Shown one piece after another: positions 19,559 to 28,533 of a DNA stretch of 64,000 bases. Source of the DNA: Massilia forsythiae (GTDB lineage Bacteria > Pseudomonadota > Gammaproteobacteria > Burkholderiales > Burkholderiaceae_D). Positions within the stretch are counted from its first letter, which is position 1. The number at the start of each line of letters is the position of its first letter. A program made the translations under genes and the position numbers. Under the pieces are notes generated by a model that had not been told where the DNA came from, ran no database searches, and saw only the letters and a program-made list of their open reading frames with translations. The stretch is taken from NCBI RefSeq assembly GCF_012849555.1, contig NZ_CP051685.1:2666001-2730000 (forward strand), written 5' to 3'.

Positions 19559-21249
19559 CGGACCGCTTCGCACTGCACTTCGTCCCGGAAGGGTATTCTG
19601 TCGCGGGCCACAGGCTGATGGGACGCCAGGCGGCCGGCGCCGGCCTGTTGCGCGCCGCTGCGCGCAGCGCCGGACTGGCCATGCTGGGGTGCTGGGCCGC
19701 CGGCGATGGCCATGCGGCCGCCTGCGAGCGCCAGCTGCGCGAGCTGGGCTACGCCGGCCGGGTCGAACGCCTCGACCCGGGCCGGCCGCAGGACCTGGCG
19801 CGCTTCGGCACGCTGTACCATCCGGCGCCCGGCATCGAGCGGCTGGCCTGGCGCCGCCTCGGCGTCGGCGAGCGCCGCTACAGCCTGTGCGGCATCACCC
19901 ACACCACCGCCAGCCACACGGTGATGAGCGCGATCGCCAACCTGCTGGTGGCGCCGGTGCGCAGCTGGGACGCCGTCATCTGCACCTCGCGCGTGGTGCG
20001 CAACAGCGTGCGCCACCTGCTCGAACGGCAAGCCGAGTATCTCGGCGCGCGCCTCGGCGCCCAGCGCTTCGAACTGCCGCAGCTGCCGCTGATCCCGCTC
20101 GGCGTGCACAGCGCCGACCTGCGTTTCGATGCCGACGCGCGCGCCGAAGCCCGCCGCCGGCTCGGCATCGCGGAGGACGACGTCGCCTTCCTGTATGTCG
20201 GCCGCCTGTCGTTCCACGCCAAGGCCCATCCGCAGCAGATGTTCGGCGCGCTCGAACGCGCATGCAGCCAGGACGGCCAGAACGGACCTGGCGCCGGGGT
20301 CCGGCAGGTGCACCTGATCCTGTGCGGCTGGTTCGCCAACGAGGCGATCGAGCGCGCCTTCCGCGACGCCGCGGCGGCATTGTGTCCCTCGATCCGGCTG
20401 ACGGTGCTGGACGGCCGCGCGCCGGACAGCCAGGCCAGCGCCTGGGCCGCGGCCGATGTGTTCACCTCGCTCTCGGACAACGTCCAGGAAACCTTCGGCC
20501 TGACGCCGCTGGAAGCGATGGCGGCCGGCCTGCCCTGCGTGGTGAGCGACTGGAGCGGATATCGCGACACGGTGCGCGACGGCGTCGATGGCTACCGCAT
20601 CGCGACCGTGATGCCGGGAGCGGGCGCCGGCCTTGATCTCGCGCAGCGTTACGACGATGGCGTCGACAGCTACGACCAGTATTGCGGTCATACCAGCCAG
20701 GCGGTGGCGCTGGATGGCGCGCAGCTGGCGCAGGCCTACGGGCGCCTGATCGGGGATGCGGCCCTGCGCCGCCAGCTGGGCGAGAACGGGCGCCGCCGCG
20801 CGCAGGCGGAGTTCGACTGGTCGGTCATCTTCGGGTGCTATCGCCGGCTGTGGGGCGAGCTCGATGAGCGGCGCCGCGCCGATGCCGCGCTGGCGCCGGC
20901 CTTGCCGCCGGGCGTGCACGCGGGCGCGCCGGACCGGCCAGACCCGTTCGCGCTGTTCGCGAGTTATCCGAGCGCGCAAATCACGCCGGCATCGCTGGTG
21001 GAACTGGCGCCGGACGCGTCGCTGGCGCTGCTGCGCCAGTACCGCGAGCTGGCGATCAACCGCTTCGCCACGGCGTCGCTGCCGACGCTCGAGGAGTTCG
21101 GCCAGATCTTCGGCTCGATCGAATCGCGGCCGACGCAGGTGGATGAATTGCTGGACACGCTGGGACCGTGCGACCGTCCGATGCTGCTGCGCGGCCTGGC
21201 GTGGTTGTGCAAGATGGATTTGCTGCGCATCCGCGCGGCCGACGAGTGA
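19555..21249 (+). CDS. Glycosyltransferase family 4 with C-terminal extension
   Basis: A 564-residue GT-B protein coupled to the preceding transferase by an ATGA overlap, with a strong AGGGAGG ribosome site. The donor domain shows VAFLYVGRLSFHAKAHPQQM and the E-x7-E motif in ETFGLTPLEAMAAGLPCVVS (about residues 308-327). After the transferase core, about 150 residues follow that are not part of the usual fold (YPSAQITPASLVELAPDASL to the end, partly helical with repeated charged residues). The pair probably acts on one glycan, but no other polysaccharide genes lie nearby. The role is therefore unknown. Confidence 0.8.
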   Translation: MTDRFALHFVPEGYSVAGHRLMGRQAAGAGLLRAAARSAGLAMLGCWAAGDGHAAACERQLRELGYAGRVERLDPGRPQDLARFGTLYHPAPGIERLAWRRLGVGERRYSLCGITHTTASHTVMSAIANLLVAPVRSWDAVICTSRVVRNSVRHLLERQAEYLGARLGAQRFELPQLPLIPLGVHSADLRFDADARAEARRRLGIAEDDVAFLYVGRLSFHAKAHPQQMFGALERACSQDGQNGPGAGVRQVHLILCGWFANEAIERAFRDAAAALCPSIRLTVLDGRAPDSQASAWAAADVFTSLSDNVQETFGLTPLEAMAAGLPCVVSDWSGYRDTVRDGVDGYRIATVMPGAGAGLDLAQRYDDGVDSYDQYCGHTSQAVALDGAQLAQAYGRLIGDAALRRQLGENGRRRAQAEFDWSVIFGCYRRLWGELDERRRADAALAPALPPGVHAGAPDRPDPFALFASYPSAQITPASLVELAPDASLALLRQYRELAINRFATASLPTLEEFGQIFGSIESRPTQVDELLDTLGPCDRPMLLRGLAWLCKMDLLRIRAADE

Positions 21250-21492
21250 TAAGGAATAAACGTTTTCGCAGCAACCGATCACAAGAAATTCGATGCCTGC
21301 TTGCCCGCCTCCGCACGAGAACGAAAATTCCCGTGCGCGGGTTGCGCACTGACAAGGTTTTCGTGTACTTTACGTGATTGAATTTGTCAAAACGTGAACA
21401 CGCCGGTTTTATCGAGCGCAAAACGGGAAGCAAACCGATTAAAAATGGGGCGTTGATTCATTCAGTATGCACGTGAGCTTATCGAAAAGAAC

Positions 21493-21540
21493 AAGCCGCA
21501 ATGCCTGAACTGGAATTCGGGCATGGCGGCTTTTTCTTTT
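21493..21540 (+). terminator. Terminator-like hairpin after the glycosyltransferase pair
   Basis: AAGCCGCAATGCC (21493-21505) pairs with GGCATGGCGGCTT (21520-21532) with one mismatch, followed by TTTCTTTT. It is about 245 bases after the second transferase stop, so that operon has a long 3' end or the hairpin ends another transcript. Confidence 0.7.
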
Positions 21541-21641
21541 CGCTCCTCGGCGCGCAGCGCGATGAACGGCGTCATGAACCATCGAACTTGTTGTTTCGGT
21601 CGTCGGCGACGACGATAGCTGAAGTACTGCAGAAGTAGGGA

Positions 21642-21703
21642 ATCTCGAAAAACCTTCGCGCCTGTCATGTCGTCGATGCGACGCGCAGCAGGTTTCTCGA
21701 GAT
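21642..21703. ncRNA. Unassigned long stem-loop upstream of the repeat protein
   Basis: ATCTCGAAAAACCT (21642-21655) and AGGTTTCTCGAGAT (21690-21703) pair at 13 of 14 positions. An inner perfect hairpin, CGTCG-ATG-CGACG, lies at 21671-21683. It could be a structured leader element or part of a small RNA. No known RNA family is recognised. Confidence 0.35.
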
Positions 21704-21857
21704 GTTCTTCGGGGTGTTGCAGTCGTTCAGCTGGTGCCGGATTCATTGACGTACACGGGCGTGTGCGACGATGAATAATTCGCCCGACCAAGCAGACCGG
21801 GTCGGACGGGTTCAAACCTTGTAGCGTATTTCTCATCGCAGAGAAGGAGAACACAAA

Positions 21858-24140
21858 ATGGCAACAGCCGCAAAAAAACCAGCAGCAAAGCCGGCCGCAA
21901 AGACCGCCGCCACCAAAGCCGCCGCCGATCAACCCGTCGCCAAGAAAACGGCGGCCAAGGCAGCCGTGAAGACGACCGGCAAGCCTGCGGCCAAGGCTGC
22001 AGCGACCAAGACCGCCGCCACGAAGACCGCCGCTGCGACCAGGACTGCGGCCGCGAAGACCCCTGCGACCAAGACCGCAGCAACCAAGCCTGCAGCCGGC
22101 AAGACTACTGCGACCAAGGCTGCCGTCGCCAAGTCCACCGCCGCCAAGACCACCGCCACCAAGACCGCTGCCACCAAGTCTGGCGCCGCCAAGCCGGCAG
22201 CAGGCAAGACCGCTGCCGTCAAGGCACCGGCAAGCAAGGCTGCGGCCACCAGGACTGTGGCCAAGGCGAGCGCCACCAAGGCGACTGGCGCCAAGGGCGC
22301 CGCCGCCAAGCCGGCAGCAGCCAAGACCGCAGCGTCCAGGGCGTCGGCAAGCAAGTCAACCGCTACCAAGCCGGCTGCAGGCAAGTCCACCGCAAGCAAG
22401 TCCGCTGCAAGCAGCGCATCGACCGCCAAGACCGCGGCGACCAGGACTGCGGCAACCAAGGCAGGCGCTACCAAGGGCGCGGCCGCTAAATCGAGCGCTG
22501 CCAAATCGACCGCCGCCAAGGGCGCGACCACCAAGGCCGCCGCTACAAAGACCACCGCTACCAAGGCAAGCGCAGCCAAGTCGACCGCAGCCAAGTCGAC
22601 CGCAGCCAAGTCGACCGCCGCCAAGACCGCCGCCAGCAAGACGCCGGCCACCAGGGCCAGCGCAAGCAAGGCGACGGCAACCAAGGCCAGCACCGCCAAG
22701 GGCTCGGCGGCCAAATCCGCAGCAGGCAAGACCGCCGCCACCAGGACTGCCGCGACCAAGACGGCTGCAAGCAAGACTGCCGCTGCCAAGAGCACGAGCG
22801 CCGCCAAGAGCACGGCCGCCAAGACCGGCGCCACCAAGTCGGCTGCAACCAAAACCCCAACGGCCAGGACCTCGGCCGCCAGGACGGCTGGCGCGTCGGC
22901 AACCGCGACCGCTGCCACCAGGACCGGCGCGACCAAGGGCAGCGCCACCAAGCCGGCTGCAACCAGGACCGCCGCAACCAAGACCGCTGCAACCAAGACC
23001 GCTGCTGCCAAGGGCACCGCTGCCAAGCCGGCAGCAACCCCAGCTGCAAGCAAGGCCACGGCCGGCAAGACCGCTACCGCCAAGACCGGCGCCAAGGCTG
23101 CGGCAGCCAAGCCGGTAGCCGGCGCCGCAGCATCGGGCAAGACTGCTGCCGCCAAAACCACCAGCGCCAAAAACACCACCGCCAAGGCCACCGCAGGCAA
23201 GGGCGCGGCAAGCGCAGCGCCGAAAGCCGGCGTCAAGCCGGCCGCACAGAAAACCGCTGCCGCCGGCAGCGCCACCAAGGCAGCCGCCACCAAGGCCAGC
23301 GCTACCAAGGCAACCACCGCCAAGGGCGGCGCCGCCAAATCTGCAGCGACCGGCAGCACAGCGGCCAAGACCCCGGCCGCCAAATCGGCAGTGACCAAGG
23401 CGTCGTCCGCCAAGGCCGCCACCACCCCGGCCACCGCCGCGTCGAGCACCGGCAAGCCGGTCGCCAAGTCGACCAAGTCACCGGCAAAGGCGGCTGGTAC
23501 GAAATCGGCTGGTGCCAAACCGGCTGCCACCGGCAAGGCGGCCGCGCTGGCCACCGAGGCAGGCGTCAAGACCGATTCCGCGAATGGCGAGCCGCCGCCG
23601 TTCGACACGATGACGGAGTTGAAAAAGGCCGTGGCCAAGGCCGGCAAGAGCGCGAAGAGCGCCCAGGCGCAGCCGGCCGGCCAGCCTGACGCCGCATCGG
23701 CAAGCCAGCCGGATGCCAAGTCCGATGCCAAGGCGGATGCGCAGCCCGCCGCCCAGGCGGAAAGCAAGTCCGGCGCCAAGGCGGATGCACAACCGGAAGT
23801 CCAGTCCGGCATCCAGCCGGATGTGACGGCAACGGCCGCCGTTTCCACTGCAGCCGATGCGCCGGCCGCAAGCGCGGCATCGACGCCGGCCGCAGCGAAA
23901 AAGACCGCCGCCAAAGGCGCGGCCAAGGATAACGTAGCCAAGGACACCGTCGCCAAGGACACCGCAGCGAAAAAGCCGGCCGCCAGGAAGGCCACCGCCG
24001 CCAAGGGCAAAGCCAAGGCCGATACCAAGGCCGACGCCAAGTCCGATGGCGCCGATGCCAAGCAGGACGGCGCCCAGCCGGCCGCCAAGACGGTGATCGC
24101 ACCGGCCGCATGGCCCTTCCCGACCAGCAGCCGTCCGTAA
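21858..24140 (+). CDS. Giant Lys/Ala/Thr repeat protein, histone H1/AlgP-like
   Basis: A 760-residue protein made nearly entirely of short Ala-Lys-Thr-Ser units of the TAAKT/AATKT kind. Residues 1-575 are positively charged repeats (for example three successive STAAK units near residue 240). A short non-repetitive segment follows (NGEPPPFDTMTELKKAVAKA, about 578-597). Then comes a part richer in Asp, Gln and Pro (ASQPDAKSDAKADAQPAAQ), and finally more AAKK repeats. This resembles the C-terminal tail of eukaryotic histone H1 and of bacterial AlgP, HctB or PhaF proteins, which bind DNA loosely. A nucleoid or DNA-condensing role is inferred; no enzymatic domain is present. AAGGAG precedes the ATG. 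Repeat copy number should vary between strains. Confidence 0.8.
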   Translation: MATAAKKPAAKPAAKTAATKAAADQPVAKKTAAKAAVKTTGKPAAKAAATKTAATKTAAATRTAAAKTPATKTAATKPAAGKTTATKAAVAKSTAAKTTATKTAATKSGAAKPAAGKTAAVKAPASKAAATRTVAKASATKATGAKGAAAKPAAAKTAASRASASKSTATKPAAGKSTASKSAASSASTAKTAATRTAATKAGATKGAAAKSSAAKSTAAKGATTKAAATKTTATKASAAKSTAAKSTAAKSTAAKTAASKTPATRASASKATATKASTAKGSAAKSAAGKTAATRTAATKTAASKTAAAKSTSAAKSTAAKTGATKSAATKTPTARTSAARTAGASATATAATRTGATKGSATKPAATRTAATKTAATKTAAAKGTAAKPAATPAASKATAGKTATAKTGAKAAAAKPVAGAAASGKTAAAKTTSAKNTTAKATAGKGAASAAPKAGVKPAAQKTAAAGSATKAAATKASATKATTAKGGAAKSAATGSTAAKTPAAKSAVTKASSAKAATTPATAASSTGKPVAKSTKSPAKAAGTKSAGAKPAATGKAAALATEAGVKTDSANGEPPPFDTMTELKKAVAKAGKSAKSAQAQPAGQPDAASASQPDAKSDAKADAQPAAQAESKSGAKADAQPEVQSGIQPDVTATAAVSTAADAPAASAASTPAAAKKTAAKGAAKDNVAKDTVAKDTAAKKPAARKATAAKGKAKADTKADAKSDGADAKQDGAQPAAKTVIAPAAWPFPTSSRP

Positions 24141-24169
24141 CGACAATACGCGCCTGCTTCAGGCACAAT

Positions 24170-24206
24170 ACCGCTGTGTGGAAATGTTCACACAGCGGTT
24201 TTTTTT
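24170..24206 (+). terminator. Rho-independent terminator of the repeat protein gene
   Basis: An 11-bp perfect stem ACCGCTGTGTG/CACACAGCGGT with an eight-base loop and a run of eight or more T residues. The yggT ribosome site follows immediately. Confidence 0.92.
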
Positions 24207-24218
24207 TAAGGAGTTCTT

Positions 24219-24740
24219 GTGCTGTCCATTCTTCAGTTGATCGTCGATACCGCGGCCGGCGTCCTCGGCGGGGTGCTGCTGCTGCGTTTCTGGATGCAGT
24301 TGATCCGCGTGCGTCCGCCGGCCTCGGTCGGGCAGTTCACCTATACTTTGTCCGACTGGCTGGTGCTGCCGCTGCGCCGCGTCGTGCCGGGCATGCGCGG
24401 TTACGACTGGGCCAGCCTGATCGGCGCGTTCCTGGTGGTGCTGGCGGCCAGCTCGGTGCTGCTGCTGATGGGCGCCTCGGGACAGGCCGTGGTGCTGTAT
24501 GCGCTGTACCGCTTCCTTACCTGGATCGTGTACGGCTTCATGGGCCTGTTGATCATCGAAGTGATCTTCAGCTGGATCAATCCGCATGCGCCGCTGGCGC
24601 CGTTCGTGCATGCGCTGAACGAACCGCTGCTGCGGCCGTTGCGCCGCGTGATCCCGCCGCTCGGCGGCCTGGACATCACCGTGCTGGTGGCCTTCATCCT
24701 GCTGCAGATCGCCCTGTACATCCTGCGCCAGATCTTCTGA
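24219..24740 (+). CDS. YggT-family membrane protein
   Basis: A 173-residue inner-membrane protein with two YggT repeats. Each repeat has a pair of hydrophobic helices and a PL(R)PLRRV-type motif: LSDWLVLPLRRVVPGM in the first half and NEPLLRPLRRVIPPLGGLD in the second. The second copy is preceded by the typical FSWINPHAPLAP. YggT proteins have been linked to osmotic tolerance and to cell-division or membrane functions, but the mechanism is open. It starts with GTG, five bases after AAGGAG; a TTG two bases before it is out of frame. It is transcribed separately from the repeat protein, judging by the terminator between them. Confidence 0.9.
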   Translation: MLSILQLIVDTAAGVLGGVLLLRFWMQLIRVRPPASVGQFTYTLSDWLVLPLRRVVPGMRGYDWASLIGAFLVVLAASSVLLLMGASGQAVVLYALYRFLTWIVYGFMGLLIIEVIFSWINPHAPLAPFVHALNEPLLRPLRRVIPPLGGLDITVLVAFILLQIALYILRQIF

Positions 24741-24765
24741 AGCCTGCCTCCCGGACGGCGTCCGG

Positions 24766-24818
24766 AACGACAAGGGCTCCAGGCCGGCGCTGCATGCCGG
24801 GCTGGAGCCCTTGTCGTT
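24766..24818. terminator. Bidirectional terminator between yggT and the PfkB kinase
   Basis: A perfect 17-bp stem (AACGACAAGGGCTCCAG and complement) with a 19-base loop that contains a smaller GCCGGC-type stem. It lies between convergent genes, with short T stretches on the plus side. Confidence 0.8.
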
Positions 24819-24858
24819 TAAGACGGTGCAGGCGTGCCGGCAAGCCGGCCGCTGTCGC

Positions 24859-25797
24859 TCAATAACGGTAGCCGAACGCCGTCTCGAACCTGTCGGCGAT
24901 TTCCTGCGCCGTGAAGCGGTGGTTCTGGCCGCCCTGGTGCGCGATCTTGATCGAACCGAGCAGGCTGGCCAGGCGGCCGGTGGTCGGCCAGTCGAGATCG
25001 TTGGCGATGCCGAACAGCAGGCCGGCGCGGTAGGCGTCGCCGCAGCCGGTGGGGTCGACCACGGCGCTGGCCGGCACCGCCGGGATCTTGTGGTGCTCGC
25101 CGCCGGCATAGATGTCGGAGCCGTCTTCGCTGCGCGTGATGACCAGCGCATCGAGGCGCGTCGCGATGTCTTCCAGGCCCAGGCCGGTGCGGTCCATGAC
25201 CATCTCGAACTCGTAGTCGTTGCAGGCCAAATAAGTCGCCTGCTCGATGAAGGCGAGCAGTTCCTCGCCGTTGAACATCGGCAGTTGCTGGCCCGGGTCG
25301 AACACGAAGGGCAGGCCCTGCGCAGCGCAGTCGCGCGCGTGCTTGAGCATGCCGTCGCGGCCGTCCGGGGCGATGATCGCCACCCGCAACTCGCCATGGT
25401 CGGCCACGTTGTTCTCGTGCGAGAACTGCATCGCCCCGGGGTGGAAGGCGTTGATCTGGTTGTTGTCCAGGTCGGCGGTAACGAAGCACTGGGCCGTGTA
25501 CGCGTGCTCGATGACGCGGATGGCGCCGGTGGCGATGCCGGCCTTCTTGAAGCGCTCCAGGTATTCGCCGCCGTCCTGGCCGATGGTGGCCATGATCAGC
25601 GGATCGCCGCCCAGCATGGCCAAGTTGTGGGCGATGTTGGCGGCGCAGCCGCCGTATTCGGTGCGCAGGGTCGGCACCAGGAACGAGACGTTCACGCGGT
25701 GCAGCTGGTCGGCCAGCAGGGTTTCGCCGAAGCGGCCGTGGTATTGCATGATCTTGTCGAACGCGAGCGAGCCGCAGATCAGCGAAGTCTTGGACAT
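24859..25797 (-). CDS. PfkB-family carbohydrate/nucleoside kinase
   Basis: A 312-residue ribokinase-fold kinase. The N-terminal half has the substrate-side motif GGCAANIAHNLAMLGGD, and the C-terminal PfkB signature reads VDPTGCGDAYRAGLLFG, with the catalytic aspartate in GCGD. Overall features, including SLAFDKIMQYHGRFGE at the start, resemble the bacterial adenosine-kinase-like branch. Phosphorylation of a nucleoside or sugar is likely, but the substrate is uncertain. It starts 11 bases after the DUF3426 gene and is the last gene of the minus-strand cluster before the bidirectional terminator. Confidence 0.88.
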   Translation of the reverse strand: MSKTSLICGSLAFDKIMQYHGRFGETLLADQLHRVNVSFLVPTLRTEYGGCAANIAHNLAMLGGDPLIMATIGQDGGEYLERFKKAGIATGAIRVIEHAYTAQCFVTADLDNNQINAFHPGAMQFSHENNVADHGELRVAIIAPDGRDGMLKHARDCAAQGLPFVFDPGQQLPMFNGEELLAFIEQATYLACNDYEFEMVMDRTGLGLEDIATRLDALVITRSEDGSDIYAGGEHHKIPAVPASAVVDPTGCGDAYRAGLLFGIANDLDWPTTGRLASLLGSIKIAHQGGQNHRFTAQEIADRFETAFGYRY

Positions 25798-25808
25798 GGG
25801 ATGAAGCC

Positions 25809-27578
25809 TCAGGGGTAGAAAACGGCGATATGATAGCCGGAAGGTTTCAGGTCGGTCAGCGCGAATTGCAGCTTGACCGCTTGTTCCGAGCGCGCGCCGA
25901 AGCCGGCGGCGGCGGACACCCCCGGCGGCAGGTATTCCGCGGGCGCGAAGACGCGCCGCAGCACCGGCTTGTCGCCGCTGTCGGTCAGTTCGAGTTCGAT
26001 GCTGGGCCAGGTCTGCGGCAGCGCGCCGCCGTTGCGCAGCAGCGTGGCGAGCGCGTAGGTGTCGGGACCGAGGCTGGTCAGCTCACCGGTCTCGATCGCC
26101 AGGCTGTCGATCTGGGCCGGCAGTCCGACGCGGCAGCCGAACACGGCGCACAGCGCGCCCAGCGCCGGCCGCGCACCCGGATGGCGCGCCGCCAGCGTGT
26201 TGCGGAAGGCGAGCGCCAGCTGCAGCGCCAGCGCCAGCAGCAGCAGCGCCGCGCCGACGCCCATGACGATGCGGCGCACGCGCCCCGAGCGTTCCTGCTT
26301 GCGGCTGCGCTTGACGAATTCCGGCTCGTCGCTTTCCGGCACGCGCAGCTTGGGTGCGTCGATGTTGGTCGGCGTCATGCGCGAGCGGCGCGTGCGCGCA
26401 TCGAGCGCCCTGGCGCGCGCCGATTTCGGTTCCGGTGCGGCCGTCGACGAAGGGAACGACTGGGTTTCGCCGGCGGCCGAGGCGCGCAGCGGCAGGCCGG
26501 CGGAAAAGGCGTCGCCGGCGCCCGCCGTATCCGCGGACGGCGGCGCGGCGGCATCGCGGCCATCGGCCCGGCCGTGCGCCGCTTCGGGTTCCGGGTCGTG
26601 GCCGGGCAGCGCTTGCGCGACCAGTTCCTCGTCCACCGGCAGGTCGAAGCGCGGTTCGATGCGGCCTTGCGGCGCAAAGGCGGATGCCGGCGGCAGGGGG
26701 GAGGATTCGGCCTGCTGCGGTCCCGCGCGGGCGGGTGCGGCCTGGTCAGGCGTGACCCGGTCAGGCGCGACCCGGTCGGCCGCGAACCGGTCAGGCTCGA
26801 TCCAGTCCGGCAGGGCCTGCAAGGGCGCGTCGCCAGGCGCGTCGCCGGCTTCCGCAGCGACGTCCACGGCAGCGGCCAGCACGTCGCCATGTGGCGTGGA
26901 CGTGTCCTGCGTCGGCGTGTCTTGCGCGGGCAGGGCGGATGCATCGTGCGGTGCGGCGGCCGCGTCCGCGGCGCCACGCGTCAGCGCGTCCAGCGCGTAC
27001 GCGAGAACCTCGCCGTGCGGCGCCGGCGGTTCCTGGTCCGCTGCGGAAGCGTCCGGCGTCGGCGCGGGCGCCTCGTCGAGGGCAGGCGCCGCCGCCGCGT
27101 CGACCGCACGGGCCAGCACGTCGCCGTGCGGCGGCGCTTCCTGCGCCGGTCGTGGCGCCGCCGCGGCGCCGTCGGGTGCCGCCCTGGGCAGGATGCCCAG
27201 CGGACCGAAAGTGCTGCCGAAATCGAGGGTATATACCGGGACGGTATCGAAGTCGATGCCGTGCGCCGGCTCGGCCGGCGCCGCCGCGTCCTGGCCCGCT
27301 TGCGCGGACGCTTCCGGCGTGGCCTGGGTGGTGGCGTCGGGGACGGGTGGCGTGGCGCCGGCGGGGGAGACAGGCGAAGCCGCAGCCGCGCCCGGAGCAG
27401 GCGCCGCACCGCCATCTCCCTTGCCGGCCGCCGGCGCCTCGGTGTCGATCAGGTTGGCGCCGCCATCGAAGATGCGCTGGCAGGCGCCGCAGCGGACGAT
27501 CCCGCCGCGCAATTTGAGCTGGTCCGCCGCGACCCGGAACGCGGTTTGGCAATACGGGCACCGGGTCGCGAGCGCCAT
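25809..27578 (-). CDS. MJ0042 zinc-ribbon/DUF3426 membrane protein with a repeat-containing linker
   Basis: A 589-residue protein. Residues 1-40 are an MJ0042-type zinc ribbon (CPYCQTAFRV, then RCGACQRIF; cysteines 7, 10, 30 and 33). Residues 41-430 are a very long Ala/Pro/Asp-rich linker. Residues about 437-458 form one membrane helix, and the rest is a DUF3426 domain, probably periplasmic. The linker carries three spaced copies of a PHG(D/E)VLAxA(V/L)D motif near residues 150, 187 and 229, and a short DR-V-APDRVTPD stretch near 265. The gene follows prmA by four bases, a common betaproteobacterial order. Function unknown; a signal-transducing membrane role is a guess. Length exceeds the usual 250-450 because of the linker. 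Confidence 0.82.
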   Translation of the reverse strand: MALATRCPYCQTAFRVAADQLKLRGGIVRCGACQRIFDGGANLIDTEAPAAGKGDGGAAPAPGAAAASPVSPAGATPPVPDATTQATPEASAQAGQDAAAPAEPAHGIDFDTVPVYTLDFGSTFGPLGILPRAAPDGAAAAPRPAQEAPPHGDVLARAVDAAAAPALDEAPAPTPDASAADQEPPAPHGEVLAYALDALTRGAADAAAAPHDASALPAQDTPTQDTSTPHGDVLAAAVDVAAEAGDAPGDAPLQALPDWIEPDRFAADRVAPDRVTPDQAAPARAGPQQAESSPLPPASAFAPQGRIEPRFDLPVDEELVAQALPGHDPEPEAAHGRADGRDAAAPPSADTAGAGDAFSAGLPLRASAAGETQSFPSSTAAPEPKSARARALDARTRRSRMTPTNIDAPKLRVPESDEPEFVKRSRKQERSGRVRRIVMGVGAALLLLALALQLALAFRNTLAARHPGARPALGALCAVFGCRVGLPAQIDSLAIETGELTSLGPDTYALATLLRNGGALPQTWPSIELELTDSGDKPVLRRVFAPAEYLPPGVSAAAGFGARSEQAVKLQFALTDLKPSGYHIAVFYP

Positions 27579-27582
27579 GGCC

Positions 27583-28533
27583 TTACCCGGCAGCGTCGGC
27601 GCCGCGCGGCGGCGGCGCGCTCTCCTGGCCGAGACGGCCGTGCAGGGCGACCCAGCCGTCGTGCTCGGCCCATACGCCCAGCTGGATGAACGGGGCGTAG
27701 GCGGCGGCCACTTCCTCGGCCTGGCGCGCCAGCACGCCCGACAGCACCAGCGAACCGCCTTCGGCCACGCGGCCGGACAGCATCGGCGCCATCAGTTTCA
27801 GGGGGCTGGACAGGATGTTGGCGACCACGATGTCGAAGCGCGCGTTGCCGCGGCTGGACGCCACGAAGGCGTCCGGGACGTAGAAGTCGATGGCGCAATC
27901 GTTGCGCTCGGCGTTCAGCCTGGCCGATTCGATTGCCTGCTCGTCGATGTCGACGCCGGCCACGTCGCCGGCGCCCAGCTTCTTGGCCACCATCGCCAGG
28001 ATGCCCGAGCCGCAGCCGTAGTCCAGCACCGACCGTTCGAGGGCGGGATGCGCTTCCAGCCACTCCATGCACAGGCGCGTGGTCGGGTGGCTGCCGGTGC
28101 CGAAAGCCAGTCCCGGATCGACTTCGAGGATCAGGCCGTTCGGGTCCGGCGCTTCGTGCCAGCTCGGCACCACCCAGATGTTCTTGCCGATGTGGATCGG
28201 CTCGAACTGCGATTGCGTCAGGCGCACCCAGTCCGCGTCCGCCACCGAACGGGTGGTGAACGCCGGCGGCGCCTGCAGGCCAATGGCGGCGGCGGCTTCG
28301 GCGATGATGGCGGCCTGGTCGGCGTCTTCGTCGGTCAATGCCACCACGCGGCTGTGGTCCCAGGCGGCCTGTTCCGGCACCATGCCCGGCTCGCCGAACA
28401 GCGGTTTCTCGGCCTCGGTGCCTTCGTCGGCATCCTCGACCGAGACGGACAATGCACCCGCTTCCATCAGCGCGTCGGACAGGCCTTCCGCATGCTCGCG
28501 GGCGATTTCGATGACGACTTCAGTCCAGCTCAT
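27583..28533 (-). CDS. prmA: Ribosomal protein L11 methyltransferase
   Basis: A 316-residue SAM-dependent methyltransferase that trimethylates ribosomal protein L11. The N-terminal substrate-recognition domain starts [20 protein letters not shown]. The catalytic domain has the SAM motif [20 protein letters not shown], preceded by [20 protein letters not shown], and the NPPY-like motif [15 protein letters not shown]. The start overlaps the accC stop (ATGA), so it is in the acc operon. The last dozen residues ([14 protein letters not shown]) are an unconserved tail. Confidence 0.95.
   Translation of the reverse strand: MSWTEVVIEIAREHAEGLSDALMEAGALSVSVEDADEGTEAEKPLFGEPGMVPEQAAWDHSRVVALTDEDADQAAIIAEAAAAIGLQAPPAFTTRSVADADWVRLTQSQFEPIHIGKNIWVVPSWHEAPDPNGLILEVDPGLAFGTGSHPTTRLCMEWLEAHPALERSVLDYGCGSGILAMVAKKLGAGDVAGVDIDEQAIESARLNAERNDCAIDFYVPDAFVASSRGNARFDIVVANILSSPLKLMAPMLSGRVAEGGSLVLSGVLARQAEEVAAAYAPFIQLGVWAEHDGWVALHGRLGQESAPPPRGADAAG

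Larger units (their letters stand above)
21250..21857 (+). other. 608-bp intergenic region with terminator and long stem-loop
   Basis: No gene is supported. The first 240 bases are comparatively AT-rich. A terminator-like hairpin lies at 21493-21540 and a long interrupted stem-loop at 21642-21703. The last 20 bases hold the AAGGAG ribosome site of the repeat protein. No clear sigma-70 promoter could be fixed. Confidence 0.6.

Noticed and set aside
21462..21932. 156-residue minus-strand open frame over the gap before the repeat protein
   Set aside because: It crosses the terminator hairpin and the stem-loop, has a biased composition and no ribosome site.
22570..22630. Tandem 15-bp repeats considered as a CRISPR or minisatellite array
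   Set aside because: The repeats are in frame and encode STAAK units; there are no spacers of constant length or cas genes.
21929..24166. 745-residue open frame on the minus strand opposite the repeat protein
   Set aside because: It is the complement of the Ala/Lys/Thr repeats, giving only Ala/Val/Leu low complexity. The plus-strand frame has a ribosome site, a terminator and a family resemblance.
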